Positions 20,650 through 29,500 of a stretch of DNA of 64,000 nt are shown here, one piece after another. The notes under the pieces are model-generated. The model was not told where the DNA came from, ran no database searches, and was given only the letters and a program-made list of their open reading frames with translations. The position numbers and the translations under genes are program-made. The DNA is taken from contig NZ_WHUF01000004.1 of NCBI RefSeq assembly GCF_009380165.1, forward strand, positions 124,001 through 188,000, written 5' to 3'. Positions within the stretch are counted from its first letter, which is position 1. The number at the start of each line of letters is the position of its first letter. Origin of the DNA: Rugamonas rivuli. Its GTDB lineage: Bacteria; Pseudomonadota; Gammaproteobacteria; Burkholderiales; Burkholderiaceae_D.

Positions 20650-20849
20650 CCGTTGACTACGCGTTCATGATGCAAATTTCATGCCTGAACCGGTATCATC
20701 CCCTGCGAGCGCCCCCTCCGCCGTTCCCTCATTTATAAGCCGAAACGACAACTTTTTAAGAGCGAGGCAATGATAGCGAGATTTTGGAAAAACTAACTGC
20801 GGAATAACGGAAATATGCGAAATATAATTCCGTTCCATCCCGAAAGTTG

Positions 20850-21812
20850 TTAAACCACGCCCTCGGCCGGTGCAGCTTTCTGTCCATCCAGGCCCTTGGG
20901 CAACGGGAAAGTCACCGCTTCCTGCACGCCATCGAGGATGCGCACGCTGCGCGCGCCCAGTTCCTTCAGGCGGTCGATGACGGCGTGCACCAAAACTTCC
21001 GGCGCCGACGCGCCGGCGGTGACGCCCACGCGCAACTTGCCTTCCAGCCAGAGCGGATCAATCTGCGTGGCGTTGTCGACCATGTAGGCCGGCGTGCCCT
21101 TCTTTTCCGCCACTTCGCGCAGGCGGTTGGAATTGGAGCTGTTCGGGCTGCCGACCACGATCACCACTTCCACCTGCGGCGCCATGAATTTCACGGCTTC
21201 CTGGCGGTTGGTGGTGGCGTAGCAGATGTCGCCTTTTTTCGGCTCGATGATGGCCGGATATTTGCGTTTCAGCGCTTCGATGATGTCGGCAGTGTCGTCA
21301 ACGGACAACGTTGTCTGGGAGACATACGCCAGCTGGTCCGGTTTGGTGACGTTGAGCTTGTCGACGTCGGCCACGGTTTCGACCAAGTACATGCCCTCTT
21401 CGGTCTGGCCCATCGTGCCTTCGACTTCCGGATGGCCGTCGTGGCCGATCATGATGATTTCGCAGCCCTGCTTGCGCATCTTGGCCACTTCCACGTGCAC
21501 CTTGGTGACCAGCGGGCACGTGGCGTCGAAGATGCTCAGGCCGCGCGATTCGGCTTCCGCCCGCACCGCCTTGGACACGCCGTGCGCCGAGAACACCAGG
21601 GTGTTGCCGGCCGGGACGTCGTCCAGGTCTTCGATGAAGATGGCGCCCTTGTTGCGCAGGTCTTCCACCACGTAGGCGTTGTGGACGATTTCGTGGCGCA
21701 CATAGATAGGCGCGCCGAACTGGGTCAGCGCGCGCTCGACGATTTCGATGGCGCGGTCGACGCCGGCGCAAAAGCCGCGCGGCTGGGCCAGCAGGATTTC
21801 TTTATCGCTCAT
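20850..21812 (-). CDS. ispH: 4-hydroxy-3-methylbut-2-enyl diphosphate reductase
   Basis: A 320-residue iron-sulfur enzyme that makes IPP and DMAPP from HMBPP in the last step of the MEP isoprenoid pathway. The three cluster cysteines are present: C15 ([11 protein letters not shown]), C99 ([11 protein letters not shown]) and C197 ([11 protein letters not shown]), matching the spacing of the E. coli enzyme. The conserved H and E residues for substrate binding appear in VRHEIVHN and [11 protein letters not shown]. The gene starts 7 bases after fkpB, the same pairing seen in many proteobacteria. Confidence 0.97.
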   Translation of the reverse strand: MSDKEILLAQPRGFCAGVDRAIEIVERALTQFGAPIYVRHEIVHNAYVVEDLRNKGAIFIEDLDDVPAGNTLVFSAHGVSKAVRAEAESRGLSIFDATCPLVTKVHVEVAKMRKQGCEIIMIGHDGHPEVEGTMGQTEEGMYLVETVADVDKLNVTKPDQLAYVSQTTLSVDDTADIIEALKRKYPAIIEPKKGDICYATTNRQEAVKFMAPQVEVVIVVGSPNSSNSNRLREVAEKKGTPAYMVDNATQIDPLWLEGKLRVGVTAGASAPEVLVHAVIDRLKELGARSVRILDGVQEAVTFPLPKGLDGQKAAPAEGVV

Positions 21813-21819
21813 GGGTTCC

Positions 21820-22275
21820 TCACAGCACGGAGATGAGTTGGACTTCGAATTTCAGCGGCTGGCCGGCCAGCGGGTGGTTGAAGTCGAACAAACAGGTTTC
21901 GTCGCCCAGCTCGCGCAGGATGCCGGCGAAGCGGCCGCCGCCCGGCGCGGCGAAGTCGACCAGGTCGCCTACTTTATAGTCGGCGCCCGGCACCGAGTTC
22001 TCGTCCAGCGTGGCGCGGGTAACTTCGCGCACCAGTTCCGGATTGCGCGGGCCGAAGCCGACGCCAGGCTCCAGCTCGAAGGTCTTGTGCGTGCCTTCAG
22101 GAATGCCGATCAGCAGCTCTTCCAGCACCGGCGCCAGCTGGCCCTGGCCCAGCATCAGCGTGGCGGGATTTCCGCCGAAGGTTGTAACGATATCAGTACC
22201 GTCCAACGAGGCAAGACGATAATGCAGTGTTAAGTAAGCCGATTTGGTGACGACAGCAGGTTGCGCGTTAGACAT
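21820..22275 (-). CDS. fkpB: FKBP-type peptidyl-prolyl isomerase (SlpA/FkpB type)
   Basis: A 151-residue FKBP with an inserted-in-flap domain. The FKBP core is split: [20 protein letters not shown] and [20 protein letters not shown] at the N-terminus, the flap insert in the middle ([19 protein letters not shown]), and [20 protein letters not shown] closing the fold. The last motif is characteristic of SlyD/SlpA proteins. There is no His-rich metal-binding tail, which favours SlpA/FkpB over SlyD. It is predicted to be a cytoplasmic folding helper, co-transcribed with ispH and divergent from radC. Confidence 0.93.
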   Translation of the reverse strand: MSNAQPAVVTKSAYLTLHYRLASLDGTDIVTTFGGNPATLMLGQGQLAPVLEELLIGIPEGTHKTFELEPGVGFGPRNPELVREVTRATLDENSVPGADYKVGDLVDFAAPGGGRFAGILRELGDETCLFDFNHPLAGQPLKFEVQLISVL

Positions 22276-22365
22276 GACGTGAGATTCGGTAAGCTGGCAA
22301 AGGCTCTATTGTAAGCCACCTTGCCGCTCGCGCCCGTCGTCTGTGCTGATTTGCGGAGGATATCG

Positions 22366-23040
22366 ATGGCAATCAAGGAATGGCCGCCGGAGCGGCGCCC
22401 GCGCGAGCGGCTGATACGCGAGGGCGCGGCGGCGCTGTCGGACGCAGAATTGCTGGCGGTTTTCCTGCGCACCGGCATCCCCGGCAAGGATGCGGTGCAA
22501 CTGGGGCAGCAGATATTGCACCATTTCGGCTCGCTGCAAGCCATGTTCGGGGCCAGCCTGGAGGCGTTTTCCGCGCTGCACGGGCTGGGACCGGCCAAGT
22601 TCGCGCAGCTGCAAGCCGTGATGGAGCTGGCGCGGCGCGCGATTCTGGAGGAAATCAAGGCTGGCCAGGCGCTGAACTCGCCGCGCGCGGTCAAGGAGTA
22701 TCTGCGCATCACCTTCAGCGGCAAGGACTTCGAATCCTTCCATGTGCTGTTCCTCGACGTGAAGAACCGCTTGATCGAAGCCCGTGAAATGTTTCGCGGC
22801 ACCTTGACGCACACCAGCGTCTACCCGAGGGAAGTGGTCAAGGCGGCACTGGCCTGCAACGCGGCCAGCATCATGCTGGCCCACAACCACCCGTCCGGCA
22901 CGCCCGATCCCAGCGAATCGGATCTGCTGCTAACCCGGGCACTGGTGCAGGCCATGGCGCTGGTCGATATCCGCATCCTCGACCATTTTGTGGTGGCCGG
23001 CCACCAGGTGCACTCGTTTGCCGAGCATGGCCAGCTATGA
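22366..23040 (+). CDS. radC: RadC/JAB-domain DNA repair-type protein
   Basis: A 224-residue protein of the RadC family. An N-terminal helix-hairpin-helix-like region (about residues 25-100, LHGLGPAKFAQLQAVMELAR) precedes a JAB1/MPN-like domain with its metal motif H173-N-H175-P-S-G then D186 (HNHPSGTPDPSESD). The ATG at 22366 has GGAGGATATCG upstream; an earlier in-frame start lacks this. Despite the name, the biochemical role of RadC is not settled; an older link to recombination repair is disputed. The gene is divergent from fkpB and upstream of rpmB, a standard arrangement. Confidence 0.95.
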   Translation: MAIKEWPPERRPRERLIREGAAALSDAELLAVFLRTGIPGKDAVQLGQQILHHFGSLQAMFGASLEAFSALHGLGPAKFAQLQAVMELARRAILEEIKAGQALNSPRAVKEYLRITFSGKDFESFHVLFLDVKNRLIEAREMFRGTLTHTSVYPREVVKAALACNAASIMLAHNHPSGTPDPSESDLLLTRALVQAMALVDIRILDHFVVAGHQVHSFAEHGQL

Positions 23041-23131
23041 GTTTACCCCTATGCGCTCAAGGGTTTACGAGCGAATTCACAATTGTTAAATATTTTCATA
23101 TGCACGCGACACAATTGTTTTTCACAAGTCA

Positions 23132-23160
23132 TTGAAAAAGCTGAGTTTTTTGGATATACT
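23132..23160 (+). promoter_or_regulatory. Sigma-70 promoter of rpmB-rpmG
   Basis: TTGAAA (23132-23137) and TATACT (23155-23160) are spaced by 17 bases, in an AT-rich stretch that contrasts with the flanking genes. The ribosome site AAGGAG of rpmB follows about 30 bases downstream. Confidence 0.75.
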
Positions 23161-23201
23161 CTTGTTTTTCCAATTGTGGAATGTCTTTTAAGGAGTGCGT
23201 T

Positions 23202-23438
23202 ATGGCACGTGTTTGCCAAGTTACTGGGAAGAAGCCGATGGTCGGCAACAATGTTTCCCACGCAAACAACAAAACCAAACGTCGTTTCCTGCCTAACCTG
23301 CAGAACCGTCGTATTTTTGTTGAATCTGAAAACCGCTGGGTCTCCCTGCGTCTGTCCAACGCTGGTCTGCGCGTAATCGACAAAGTCGGCATCGATGCCG
23401 TACTGGCCGACATGCGCGCCCGTGGCGAAAAAGTCTAA
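23202..23438 (+). CDS. rpmB: 50S ribosomal protein L28
   Basis: A 78-residue ribosomal protein. [20 protein letters not shown] is the standard L28 start and the rest ([20 protein letters not shown]) matches the family. The ATG at 23202 follows AAGGAG; an in-frame ATG seven codons upstream lies before this site and is rejected. Only the early cysteine of the CxxC zinc pair is seen, as in many proteobacterial L28 forms. It forms a two-gene operon with rpmG. Confidence 0.98.
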   Translation: MARVCQVTGKKPMVGNNVSHANNKTKRRFLPNLQNRRIFVESENRWVSLRLSNAGLRVIDKVGIDAVLADMRARGEKV

Positions 23439-23451
23439 TTAGGGAGCTACC

Positions 23452-23619
23452 ATGGCAAAAACTGGCCGCGACAAAATCAAACTGGAATCGACCGCAGGTA
23501 CGGGTTTCTTCTACACCACCACCAAGAACAAGCGCACCACGCCTGCTAAAATGGAGATCATGAAGTTCGATCCTAAAGCACGCAAGCACGTCATGTTCAA
23601 AGAAACCAAGATCAAGTAA
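23452..23619 (+). CDS. rpmG: 50S ribosomal protein L33
   Basis: A 55-residue ribosomal protein starting [20 protein letters not shown] and ending MFKETKIK. It has no zinc-binding CxxC pairs, so it is the zinc-independent form. It begins 13 bases after rpmB with AGGGAG as ribosome site and is followed by a terminator. Confidence 0.98.
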   Translation: MAKTGRDKIKLESTAGTGFFYTTTKNKRTTPAKMEIMKFDPKARKHVMFKETKIK

Positions 23620-23638
23620 TTCGATCTTCGCTTCTCGT

Positions 23639-23674
23639 AAAAAAGCCGCTCAGCATCAGCTCAGCGGCTTTTTT
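23639..23674. terminator. Terminator after rpmG
   Basis: AAAAAAGCCGCT pairs with AGCGGCTTTTTT around a 12-base loop. The A-run on the left and T-run on the right make it usable in both directions, also for the convergent gene at 23678. Confidence 0.88.
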
Positions 23675-23677
23675 GTT

Positions 23678-24187
23678 TTACAGGCAGCCCTCGATGTACT
23701 GCACTTCCTTCCAGGCGCCGGCGTAGATCGCGCCGACCTTGCCTTTGCTGGTGTCGAAGCGGATCGCGTACTGGCCGCCGCCTGCCTTGACGGTCAGGGT
23801 CTGCTCGCTGTCGTCGTAGGCTTGCGGCGCGGACGTCACCGCTTCGCCGTAGACCTGGCTGATCTTTTCCACCGGATCGCCCAGGCCGATGCCGCGCTCG
23901 GATTGGATGCCCTCCTCCATCACGTCCACCCGCTTCAGGACATCGCCGACAAACATCAGCAGCAAGCCGGGCTGGCGCGCTGGTTCCAGCTGGAAGCAGT
24001 TGGGCGAGGCGCGCAAGGCTTTCGGCGTACGCTCCATGTGCTCGCCCAGCACTTTGTTGACGGTGTCGAAACGCATGCCGATCTTCAGCGGACCGGCGCC
24101 GTCGAAACGCACGGTCCAGTCGGCGGCGTGGGCGGCGCACAGCGGCAGCGCCAGGGTCAAGGCAGTCAAATAAGCTCGCAGTTGCAT
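23678..24187 (-). CDS. Secreted protein of unknown function
   Basis: A 169-residue protein with a clear signal peptide (cleavage near CAAHAADW, residue 22). The mature part starts with WTVRFDGAGPLKIGMRFDTV, and the middle has GIGLGDPVEKISQVYG, a short pattern seen in bacterial periplasmic domains that monitor ligand or lipid but not assignable to a named enzyme. Two cysteines in the mature part (one in SPNCFQLE, one at the C-terminus in IEGCL) could form a disulfide. No catalytic motif is visible. It is convergent with rpmG and downstream of the desaturase terminator, thus probably monocistronic. Confidence 0.75.
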   Translation of the reverse strand: MQLRAYLTALTLALPLCAAHAADWTVRFDGAGPLKIGMRFDTVNKVLGEHMERTPKALRASPNCFQLEPARQPGLLLMFVGDVLKRVDVMEEGIQSERGIGLGDPVEKISQVYGEAVTSAPQAYDDSEQTLTVKAGGGQYAIRFDTSKGKVGAIYAGAWKEVQYIEGCL

Positions 24188-24204
24188 GATGCTCCCTGAA
24201 ATGA

Positions 24205-24232
24205 AAAACGGCTCCGAATTCGGAGCCGTTTT
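24205..24232 (-). terminator. Terminator after the desaturase gene
   Basis: A perfect 28-base palindrome with AAAACGGCTCCG as left arm, followed on the minus strand by TTTTT. It ends the transcript of the desaturase gene (stop at 24250). Confidence 0.88.
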
Positions 24233-24249
24233 ATTGTATCAATACTTTC

Positions 24250-25452
24250 TTATGCGTAGCTGCGCAGGCGGAACGAGAAGTCTTGCAGCGACTTGATGCC
24301 CGACGCTTCCGCGCGGTTGCACCAGTCTTGCAGCTTGTGCAGCAGCTGGTCGCGGGTGAAGTGCGAACGCTCCCAGATCACGCCCAGTTCCACGCGCATG
24401 GTGTGCATGGTTTCCAGCGCTTTGCTGTGCTGGAACAGTTCCACCAGCTGTTGCTGCTGCGGCGCCTCCAGCTTGCCCGGCTCGCGCTGCAACAGCTTGC
24501 GCGACGATTTCAGGAAGCGCGCTTCCAGCTGGGCCTTGTCTTTCAGGTGCTCCAGCTCTTCTTTCCAGGCGTGCTTGACCGATTTGGCGTACTTGGCCAT
24601 CACGTCGTAGCGGTTGGCGATGACCGATTGCAGCGTGTCGAAGTCGGCCTCCACTTTGCCCTTGGCGAACTTCGGCTCAGGAGCGCGTTTCTTGACCTTG
24701 GCCAGGCCCATCATTTCCAGCGCGCGGATGTATCCCCAGCCGATGTCGAACTCATACCATTTCGACGACAGCTTGGCCGAGGTGGCGAAGGTATGGTGGT
24801 TGTTGTGCAGTTCTTCGCCGCCGATCAGGATGCCGAACGGGATGATGTTGGTGGCCGCGTCGGCGCAATCGTAGTTGCGATAGCCCCAGTAGTGGCCGAT
24901 GCCGTTGATGATGCCGGCCGCCGTCACCGGGATCCACATCATCTGCACAGCCCACACGGTAATGCCGATCACGCCGAACAGCACGACGTTGATCACCAGC
25001 AGCGCAGCCACGCCCTGCCAGCTGAAGCGGGTGTACAGGTTGCGTTCGATCCAGTCGGTCGGCGTGCCATGGCCATACTTCTCCATGGTTTCCAGGTTCT
25101 TCGATTCAGCGCGATACAGCTCGGCGCCTTCCCAGAACACTTTCTTGATGCCGCGGGTGACAGGGCTGTGCGGATCTTCCTCGGTGTCGCACTTGGCGTG
25201 GTGCTTGCGGTGGATCGCAGCCCATTCCTTGGTCACCTGGCCGGTGGTCAGCCACAGCCAGAAACGGAAGAAATGGCTAGGAATCGCGTGCAGCTCCAGC
25301 GCACGGTGCGCCTGGTGGCGGTGCAGGTAGATGGTGACGCTGGCGATGGTGATGTGCGTTACGATCAGCGTATAGAAGAACACTTGCCATGCGGTGAGTC
25401 GGGTGACGCCGTTAGACAAAAAATCCAGTACATCATATAAACTAAAAATCAT
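24250..25452 (-). CDS. Membrane fatty acid desaturase (delta-9 acyl type)
   Basis: A 400-residue integral membrane di-iron desaturase that introduces a double bond into saturated acyl chains. The three His boxes are HRHQAHR (residues 44-50), HRKHH (81-85) and HNNHH (215-219), with an extra His in GIGHYWGYRN (about 183-192). Four hydrophobic segments lie in the first 210 residues. A charged helical tail of about 130 residues (about 270-400) goes beyond the minimal desaturase, but similar tails occur in beta-proteobacterial homologues. Likely role: cold adaptation of the membrane. It has its own terminator and no operon partner. Confidence 0.92.
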   Translation of the reverse strand: MIFSLYDVLDFLSNGVTRLTAWQVFFYTLIVTHITIASVTIYLHRHQAHRALELHAIPSHFFRFWLWLTTGQVTKEWAAIHRKHHAKCDTEEDPHSPVTRGIKKVFWEGAELYRAESKNLETMEKYGHGTPTDWIERNLYTRFSWQGVAALLVINVVLFGVIGITVWAVQMMWIPVTAAGIINGIGHYWGYRNYDCADAATNIIPFGILIGGEELHNNHHTFATSAKLSSKWYEFDIGWGYIRALEMMGLAKVKKRAPEPKFAKGKVEADFDTLQSVIANRYDVMAKYAKSVKHAWKEELEHLKDKAQLEARFLKSSRKLLQREPGKLEAPQQQQLVELFQHSKALETMHTMRVELGVIWERSHFTRDQLLHKLQDWCNRAEASGIKSLQDFSFRLRSYA

Positions 25453-25563
25453 TACTACTCCAAAGTGGGCATGTCTCGCTGTGCGGTCGTTCCGTCAAGA
25501 TTGCGTTTTTAGCAGGCGCAGGAAGTCCGTCAGTCTTACTTTTGGACGTTATTGTACGCTGAT

Positions 25564-26943
25564 TTAAACGTGATCAGCGGAAGGATTTCCCGTAGTCACC
25601 GATGATTTCTTCGGCACGGTCGTGCTTTCCGGGGCTGAAAATTGCTCGGGCACAGGGCCGAGGATGCGCATTTCCCGCTGCGGGAATGGCACGGAAATAT
25701 TGTTCTCCTTCAGCGCGCGCCAGATCGCGCGGTTGACGTCCGAGGTGACGCCGCCGCGGCCGTTCTGCGGATCGTTGATCCAGAATCCCACCTGCAGATC
25801 CAGCCCGTCCGCGCCAAAGCTCAGCAGCTGCGCCGACGGCAGCTTGTCTTCCTTCAGCACGCGGTCGACGGTCAGCGCCGCATCTTCCAGCAGCTTGAGC
25901 ACGGTATCGACATCGGTATCGTAAGCCACCGAAACCTTGGTCGAGATCCACAGCATGCTGCTCGACAGCGACGAGTTCTGCACCGCGCCCGACACCAGCA
26001 TCTCGTTCGGCACGATGGACTCGACGCCATCCAGTCCCTGCAACACGGTGTAGCGCGTGTTGATCTGCGTGACGCGGCCGCTGTACTTGTCGACGGTGAT
26101 CATGTCGCCGATGGTCAGGCTGCGGTCCAACAGGATCACGAAGCCGGACACGTAGTTGCTGGCGATCTTCTGCAAACCCAGACCCAGGCCGACACCCAGC
26201 GCGCCGCCGAACACCGACAGCACGGTGAGGTCGATCCCCACCAGCGACAAGCTCATCAGCACCGCCACCAGGATCAGCACGGCGCGCGCGGTGCGCGCCA
26301 CCACCACCCGCAGGTTGGAGTGCATGCCCTGCACCTTCATCAACTGCTCTTCCAGCGCAGCACCGGCCCACAGCGCCAGCATCAGCAGCACCACCACCGA
26401 CACGGTCGCCTGCAGGATGTCGGCGATCGACACCTTGTATTTACCGATAGGCAGGATGGTGCTGTCCAGGTAGTCGAACACATCGACCCACACGCCGGTG
26501 ATGTACAGCACGAAGGCCAGCCACACAAGCAACTGGAACACCTTCTCGAACGCCAGCATGGTGGCGCTGACCTGGCCCTGGCGCGCAAACACGCGGCGCA
26601 GCAGGTAGAAGGTAAAACGTATCACCGCCAGCGAACCGAAGATCGGCAGCGCCAGCCTGAGCATGTTGACGTGGAAGTGGTACTTGGCCAGCACCACGCG
26701 CGCCAGCGCCAGCAGACCGACCACGGCCAGCGGCGCCATCACGCGGCCGAAGCTTTCGACGCCAAAGCGCAGCATGGCGCCGTGCCCATCATCCTGGCGG
26801 CCGAAGCGTTTCTTCAGCAGCCGCGTCAGCCCAAAGCCCAGCAGCACGGAAACGACAATGGCGCCGACCTGCCACAGCAGGCTGGGGTCGGTCAAATCGC
26901 CGGTGAGGTCGTCGATCAGGTTGAGCAAGGGTTGTTGATTCAT
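25564..26943 (-). CDS. MscS-family mechanosensitive channel
   Basis: A 459-residue membrane protein. About five to six hydrophobic segments occupy residues 15-260; the pore helix is the Gly/Ala-rich LTVLSVFGGALGVGLGLGLQ, followed by KIASNYVSGFVILLDRSLTIGD, which begins the beta domain as in MscS. The C-terminal vestibule domain runs to about 430 with a polar tail. The ATG at 26943 was chosen because the 22 residues before it in the same frame lack a ribosome site. Such channels release solutes on osmotic downshift; at this length it belongs to the medium-sized YbdG/YnaI-like members. Confidence 0.92.
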   Translation of the reverse strand: MNQQPLLNLIDDLTGDLTDPSLLWQVGAIVVSVLLGFGLTRLLKKRFGRQDDGHGAMLRFGVESFGRVMAPLAVVGLLALARVVLAKYHFHVNMLRLALPIFGSLAVIRFTFYLLRRVFARQGQVSATMLAFEKVFQLLVWLAFVLYITGVWVDVFDYLDSTILPIGKYKVSIADILQATVSVVVLLMLALWAGAALEEQLMKVQGMHSNLRVVVARTARAVLILVAVLMSLSLVGIDLTVLSVFGGALGVGLGLGLQKIASNYVSGFVILLDRSLTIGDMITVDKYSGRVTQINTRYTVLQGLDGVESIVPNEMLVSGAVQNSSLSSSMLWISTKVSVAYDTDVDTVLKLLEDAALTVDRVLKEDKLPSAQLLSFGADGLDLQVGFWINDPQNGRGGVTSDVNRAIWRALKENNISVPFPQREMRILGPVPEQFSAPESTTVPKKSSVTTGNPSADHV

Positions 26944-26984
26944 CGTGTGGAAGTGCGGAATGACTGAGATGCGTAGATTAACGT

Positions 26985-27019
26985 AAAAAAGGCCGGGCAG
27001 TGTACACACCTGCCCGGCC
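26985..27019 (-). terminator. Terminator after the rsmB-type gene
   Basis: GGCCGGGCAG (26991-27000) and CTGCCCGGCC (27010-27019) form a 10-bp perfect stem with a 9-base loop; the minus strand continues with TTTTTTA. Confidence 0.9.
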
Positions 27020-27042
27020 CTTGCGCTGCGTACCGAGGAAGA

Positions 27043-28347
27043 TTATTCCTCGACCGCTTCGTCCTCGTCCTTGACGATGACTTTCTTGGCCATAGGCTTG
27101 CGCTCGAATACTGCAGCGAAGAAGCCGTCGGTCTGGTGCTTGTGCGGCAGCAGCTTCAGATAGTCGCCCATCTCCAGCTCGATGCGCTGCTCGGCCAGCA
27201 CTTTGTTCATCGGCACCAGCTCGAAGTCCGGATGGGTATCGAGGAACTGCTTGGCGATGAAGTCGTTCTCGTCGTCCAGGAAGCTGCACGTTGCGTAGAC
27301 CAGGCGGCCGCCGCCCTTCAACAGGCGCGCGGCGCCGGCCAGGATGGCGGCTTGCTTGACCTGCAGTTCGCCGATAGCGCTCGGCTGCTGGCGCCATTTG
27401 ACGTCAGGATTGCGGCGCAGGGTACCCAGGCCCGAGCATGGCGCATCGACCAGCACGCGGTCGATCTTGCCGGCCAGACGTTTGATCTTGGCGTCGCGCT
27501 CATGCGCGATCTGCACCGGATGCACATTGGACAGACCGCTGCGCGCCAGGCGCGGCTTCAGCTTGGCCAGACGCTTCTCGGACACGTCGAAGGCATACAG
27601 GCGGCCGGTGTTGCGCATGGTCGCGCCCAGTGCCAGCGTCTTGCCGCCGGCGCCGGCGCAGAAGTCCACCACCATCTCGCCGCGCTTGGCGCCGACGATG
27701 GCCGACAGGATCTGGCTGCCCTCGTCCTGCACTTCGATATGACCATCCTTGAACAGCGGCAGGTTTTGCAGCGCAGGCTTTTGCAGCACGCGCAGGCCCA
27801 GCGGCGCGAACGGCGTCGGCGTGCTGCGGATGGGTGCTTCCAGCAGCTTGGCGGCGACGTCGTCGCGGGTCGCCTTCATGGCGTTGACGCGCAGGTCCAG
27901 CGGTGCAGGCGAGTTCATGCCGTCGGCCAGCGCCAGCGTTTCCTCTTCGCCCATCTGCTCGACCAGCTTGTCGAACAACCACTTCGGCATGTTCGAACGG
28001 CTGGACTTGTGCATCACCTTGCGGTCGATCTGCAGGATGCGCTCGACCCACGCCACTTCATCTTCGGTCAGGCCGCCCAGCGATTCGACGCCGACCGCGT
28101 CCGCCATGCCCAGCAGCGTCAGGCGACGCATGGTGGCGCCGCCGCCCGCTTCGGAGAAATCGGTATAAAACGATTTATTGCGCAGCACATTGTAGACGCA
28201 CTCGGCGATGGCGCCGCGTTCGCGGCCGCCCAGGCGGTGGTGGTCTTTGAAATAGCGCGACAGGGTGGTGTCGGCCGGCGCGGCAAAGCGCAAAATCTCG
28301 CGCAACACTTCTTCGGCGTTGGCGAGTATCGCTGGTGGCAATCTCAT
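27043..28347 (-). CDS. RsmB/RsmF-type rRNA cytosine-C5 methyltransferase
   Basis: A 434-residue SAM-dependent RNA methyltransferase. The N-terminal NusB-like helical region covers about residues 1-140. The SAM motif is DFCAGAGGKTLALG (228-241); motif IV is DAPCSGLG with the release cysteine C304, and motif VI is YATCS with the nucleophile C354. Both cysteines are needed for 5-methylcytosine formation, so it should be active. The NusB-like N-terminus favours 16S rRNA C967 methylation (RsmB), but the usual fmt/sun context is absent; instead purN lies just upstream with 18 bases between. A C-terminal charged tail (VIVKDEDEAVEE) is present. Confidence 0.88.
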   Translation of the reverse strand: MRLPPAILANAEEVLREILRFAAPADTTLSRYFKDHHRLGGRERGAIAECVYNVLRNKSFYTDFSEAGGGATMRRLTLLGMADAVGVESLGGLTEDEVAWVERILQIDRKVMHKSSRSNMPKWLFDKLVEQMGEEETLALADGMNSPAPLDLRVNAMKATRDDVAAKLLEAPIRSTPTPFAPLGLRVLQKPALQNLPLFKDGHIEVQDEGSQILSAIVGAKRGEMVVDFCAGAGGKTLALGATMRNTGRLYAFDVSEKRLAKLKPRLARSGLSNVHPVQIAHERDAKIKRLAGKIDRVLVDAPCSGLGTLRRNPDVKWRQQPSAIGELQVKQAAILAGAARLLKGGGRLVYATCSFLDDENDFIAKQFLDTHPDFELVPMNKVLAEQRIELEMGDYLKLLPHKHQTDGFFAAVFERKPMAKKVIVKDEDEAVEE

Positions 28348-28365
28348 GGAATTCCTTGGTTAGTT

Positions 28366-28977
28366 TTACTTTGTATGGTCCACGTGGACCGCGCCCTGCG
28401 CTATCGTCAACCTGTCTTCGACAAACCAGCGTATCGCCCGCGGATAAATGACATGCTCCTGCTGCAGCACGCGGGCGGACAGGGTTTCAACCGTATCGTC
28501 GGGCAACACGGGCACGGCGGCTTGCGCCACCATCGGCCCGTGATCGAGTTCGGCCGTCACGAAATGCACCGTCGCACCATGCTCGGCCACGCCGGCGGCC
28601 AGCGCCTGCGCGTGGGTCGCCAGGCCGGGGAACAGCGGCAGCAGCGATGGATGGATGTTGAGCATGCGGCCGGCGTAATGCGCGACAAACTGCTCCGTCA
28701 AAATCCGCATGAAACCTGCCAGCACCACCAGATCGGGCTGGAAGCCGTCGATCACGGTTTGCAGGGCGGCGTCGAATTCGGCGCGGCTGGCGTAGTCTTT
28801 GTTGGCAACAATGGCCGTCGGGATTCCATGCTCAGCAGCGAAAACCAGCCCGGAGGCGTCGGCGCGGTTGCTGATGACGGCGGCAATACGGGCGGGCCAG
28901 CGCTCGGCTTGCGCCGCGCGGACGACCGCTTCCATGTTGCTGCCGCGACCGGAAATCAGGATGACGATGTTTTTCAT
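28366..28977 (-). CDS. purN: Phosphoribosylglycinamide formyltransferase
   Basis: A 203-residue enzyme of purine synthesis that transfers a formyl group from 10-formyl-THF to GAR. The start is MKNIVILISGRGSNMEAVV, with the GRGSN phosphate-binding loop at residues 10-14. Catalytic N107, H109 (MLNIHPSLLPLFPG) and D145 (ELDHGPMV) line up with the well-studied E. coli residues. The ATG at 28977 gives the normal length. It is transcribed with the methyltransferase gene. Confidence 0.96.
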   Translation of the reverse strand: MKNIVILISGRGSNMEAVVRAAQAERWPARIAAVISNRADASGLVFAAEHGIPTAIVANKDYASRAEFDAALQTVIDGFQPDLVVLAGFMRILTEQFVAHYAGRMLNIHPSLLPLFPGLATHAQALAAGVAEHGATVHFVTAELDHGPMVAQAAVPVLPDDTVETLSARVLQQEHVIYPRAIRWFVEDRLTIAQGAVHVDHTK

Positions 28978-29101
28978 AGGCCGACATTGTACCTTGTTCA
29001 TGCAGCCGGGACTACAACTGAACAAGATTTGTTGCAATGCAGCAGGGCGCCTCGGGGCGTGGAAGACCCGCTCCTACGCTGGCGCGGGAGGGGATTCCGG
29101 C

Positions 29102-29500
29102 TTACTCGAAGGAGTAAAACACCCGGAACGGGACTTTTTTGTCGGCCCAGTAATCGGCAGCGTCGCGGAACACGTCCAGCAGGGTTTCCCGTGCTTCCTT
29201 GTCAAATTTTTGAGTATTGGGCAACTGCTCCAGCACCACCAGGAAACCTTGCTGCGTGCCGGCGCCGGCCATGGTTTCGGTCAAAGTTGTCCGCAAACCA
29301 TCGAAATTCTTGCCTATACCCTTGGGGAACTGGAACGATTCGGCAATGATGCCCAGGACTTGCTGCTTGGTCGCGCCGGCGATGCAGTGCGCGTACAGGA
29401 AGTGATGTCCGAGGCGGGCCGCTTCTTCCTGCAACTCGACCACGCGGAAGGCGCGGATCGATTGCACGAGGTTGGGCGGCACGGTCATTAACAAACTCAT
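29102..29500 (-). CDS. Barstar-family protein (orphan barnase-inhibitor homologue)
   Basis: A 132-residue protein with the barstar fold signature in the middle: FQFPKGIGKNFDGLRTTL, where Asp/Asn and Gly residues match the barnase-binding helix region, and LVVLEQLPNTQKFD following. In known systems barstar blocks the active site of an RNase. No barnase-like gene is adjacent on either strand, so it may inhibit an enzyme encoded elsewhere or have been recruited for another role. The ATG at 29500 follows GAGGGAAAC. The sequence is longer than Bacillus barstar (about 90 residues) by an N-terminal 35-residue helical part. Confidence 0.82.
   Translation of the reverse strand: MSLLMTVPPNLVQSIRAFRVVELQEEAARLGHHFLYAHCIAGATKQQVLGIIAESFQFPKGIGKNFDGLRTTLTETMAGAGTQQGFLVVLEQLPNTQKFDKEARETLLDVFRDAADYWADKKVPFRVFYSFE

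Noticed and set aside
27136-29349. A 737-codon plus-strand open frame across the methyltransferase, purN and part of the barstar gene
   Set aside because: It crosses three well supported genes and their spacers and reads as His/Gln/Ala-rich shadow sequence.
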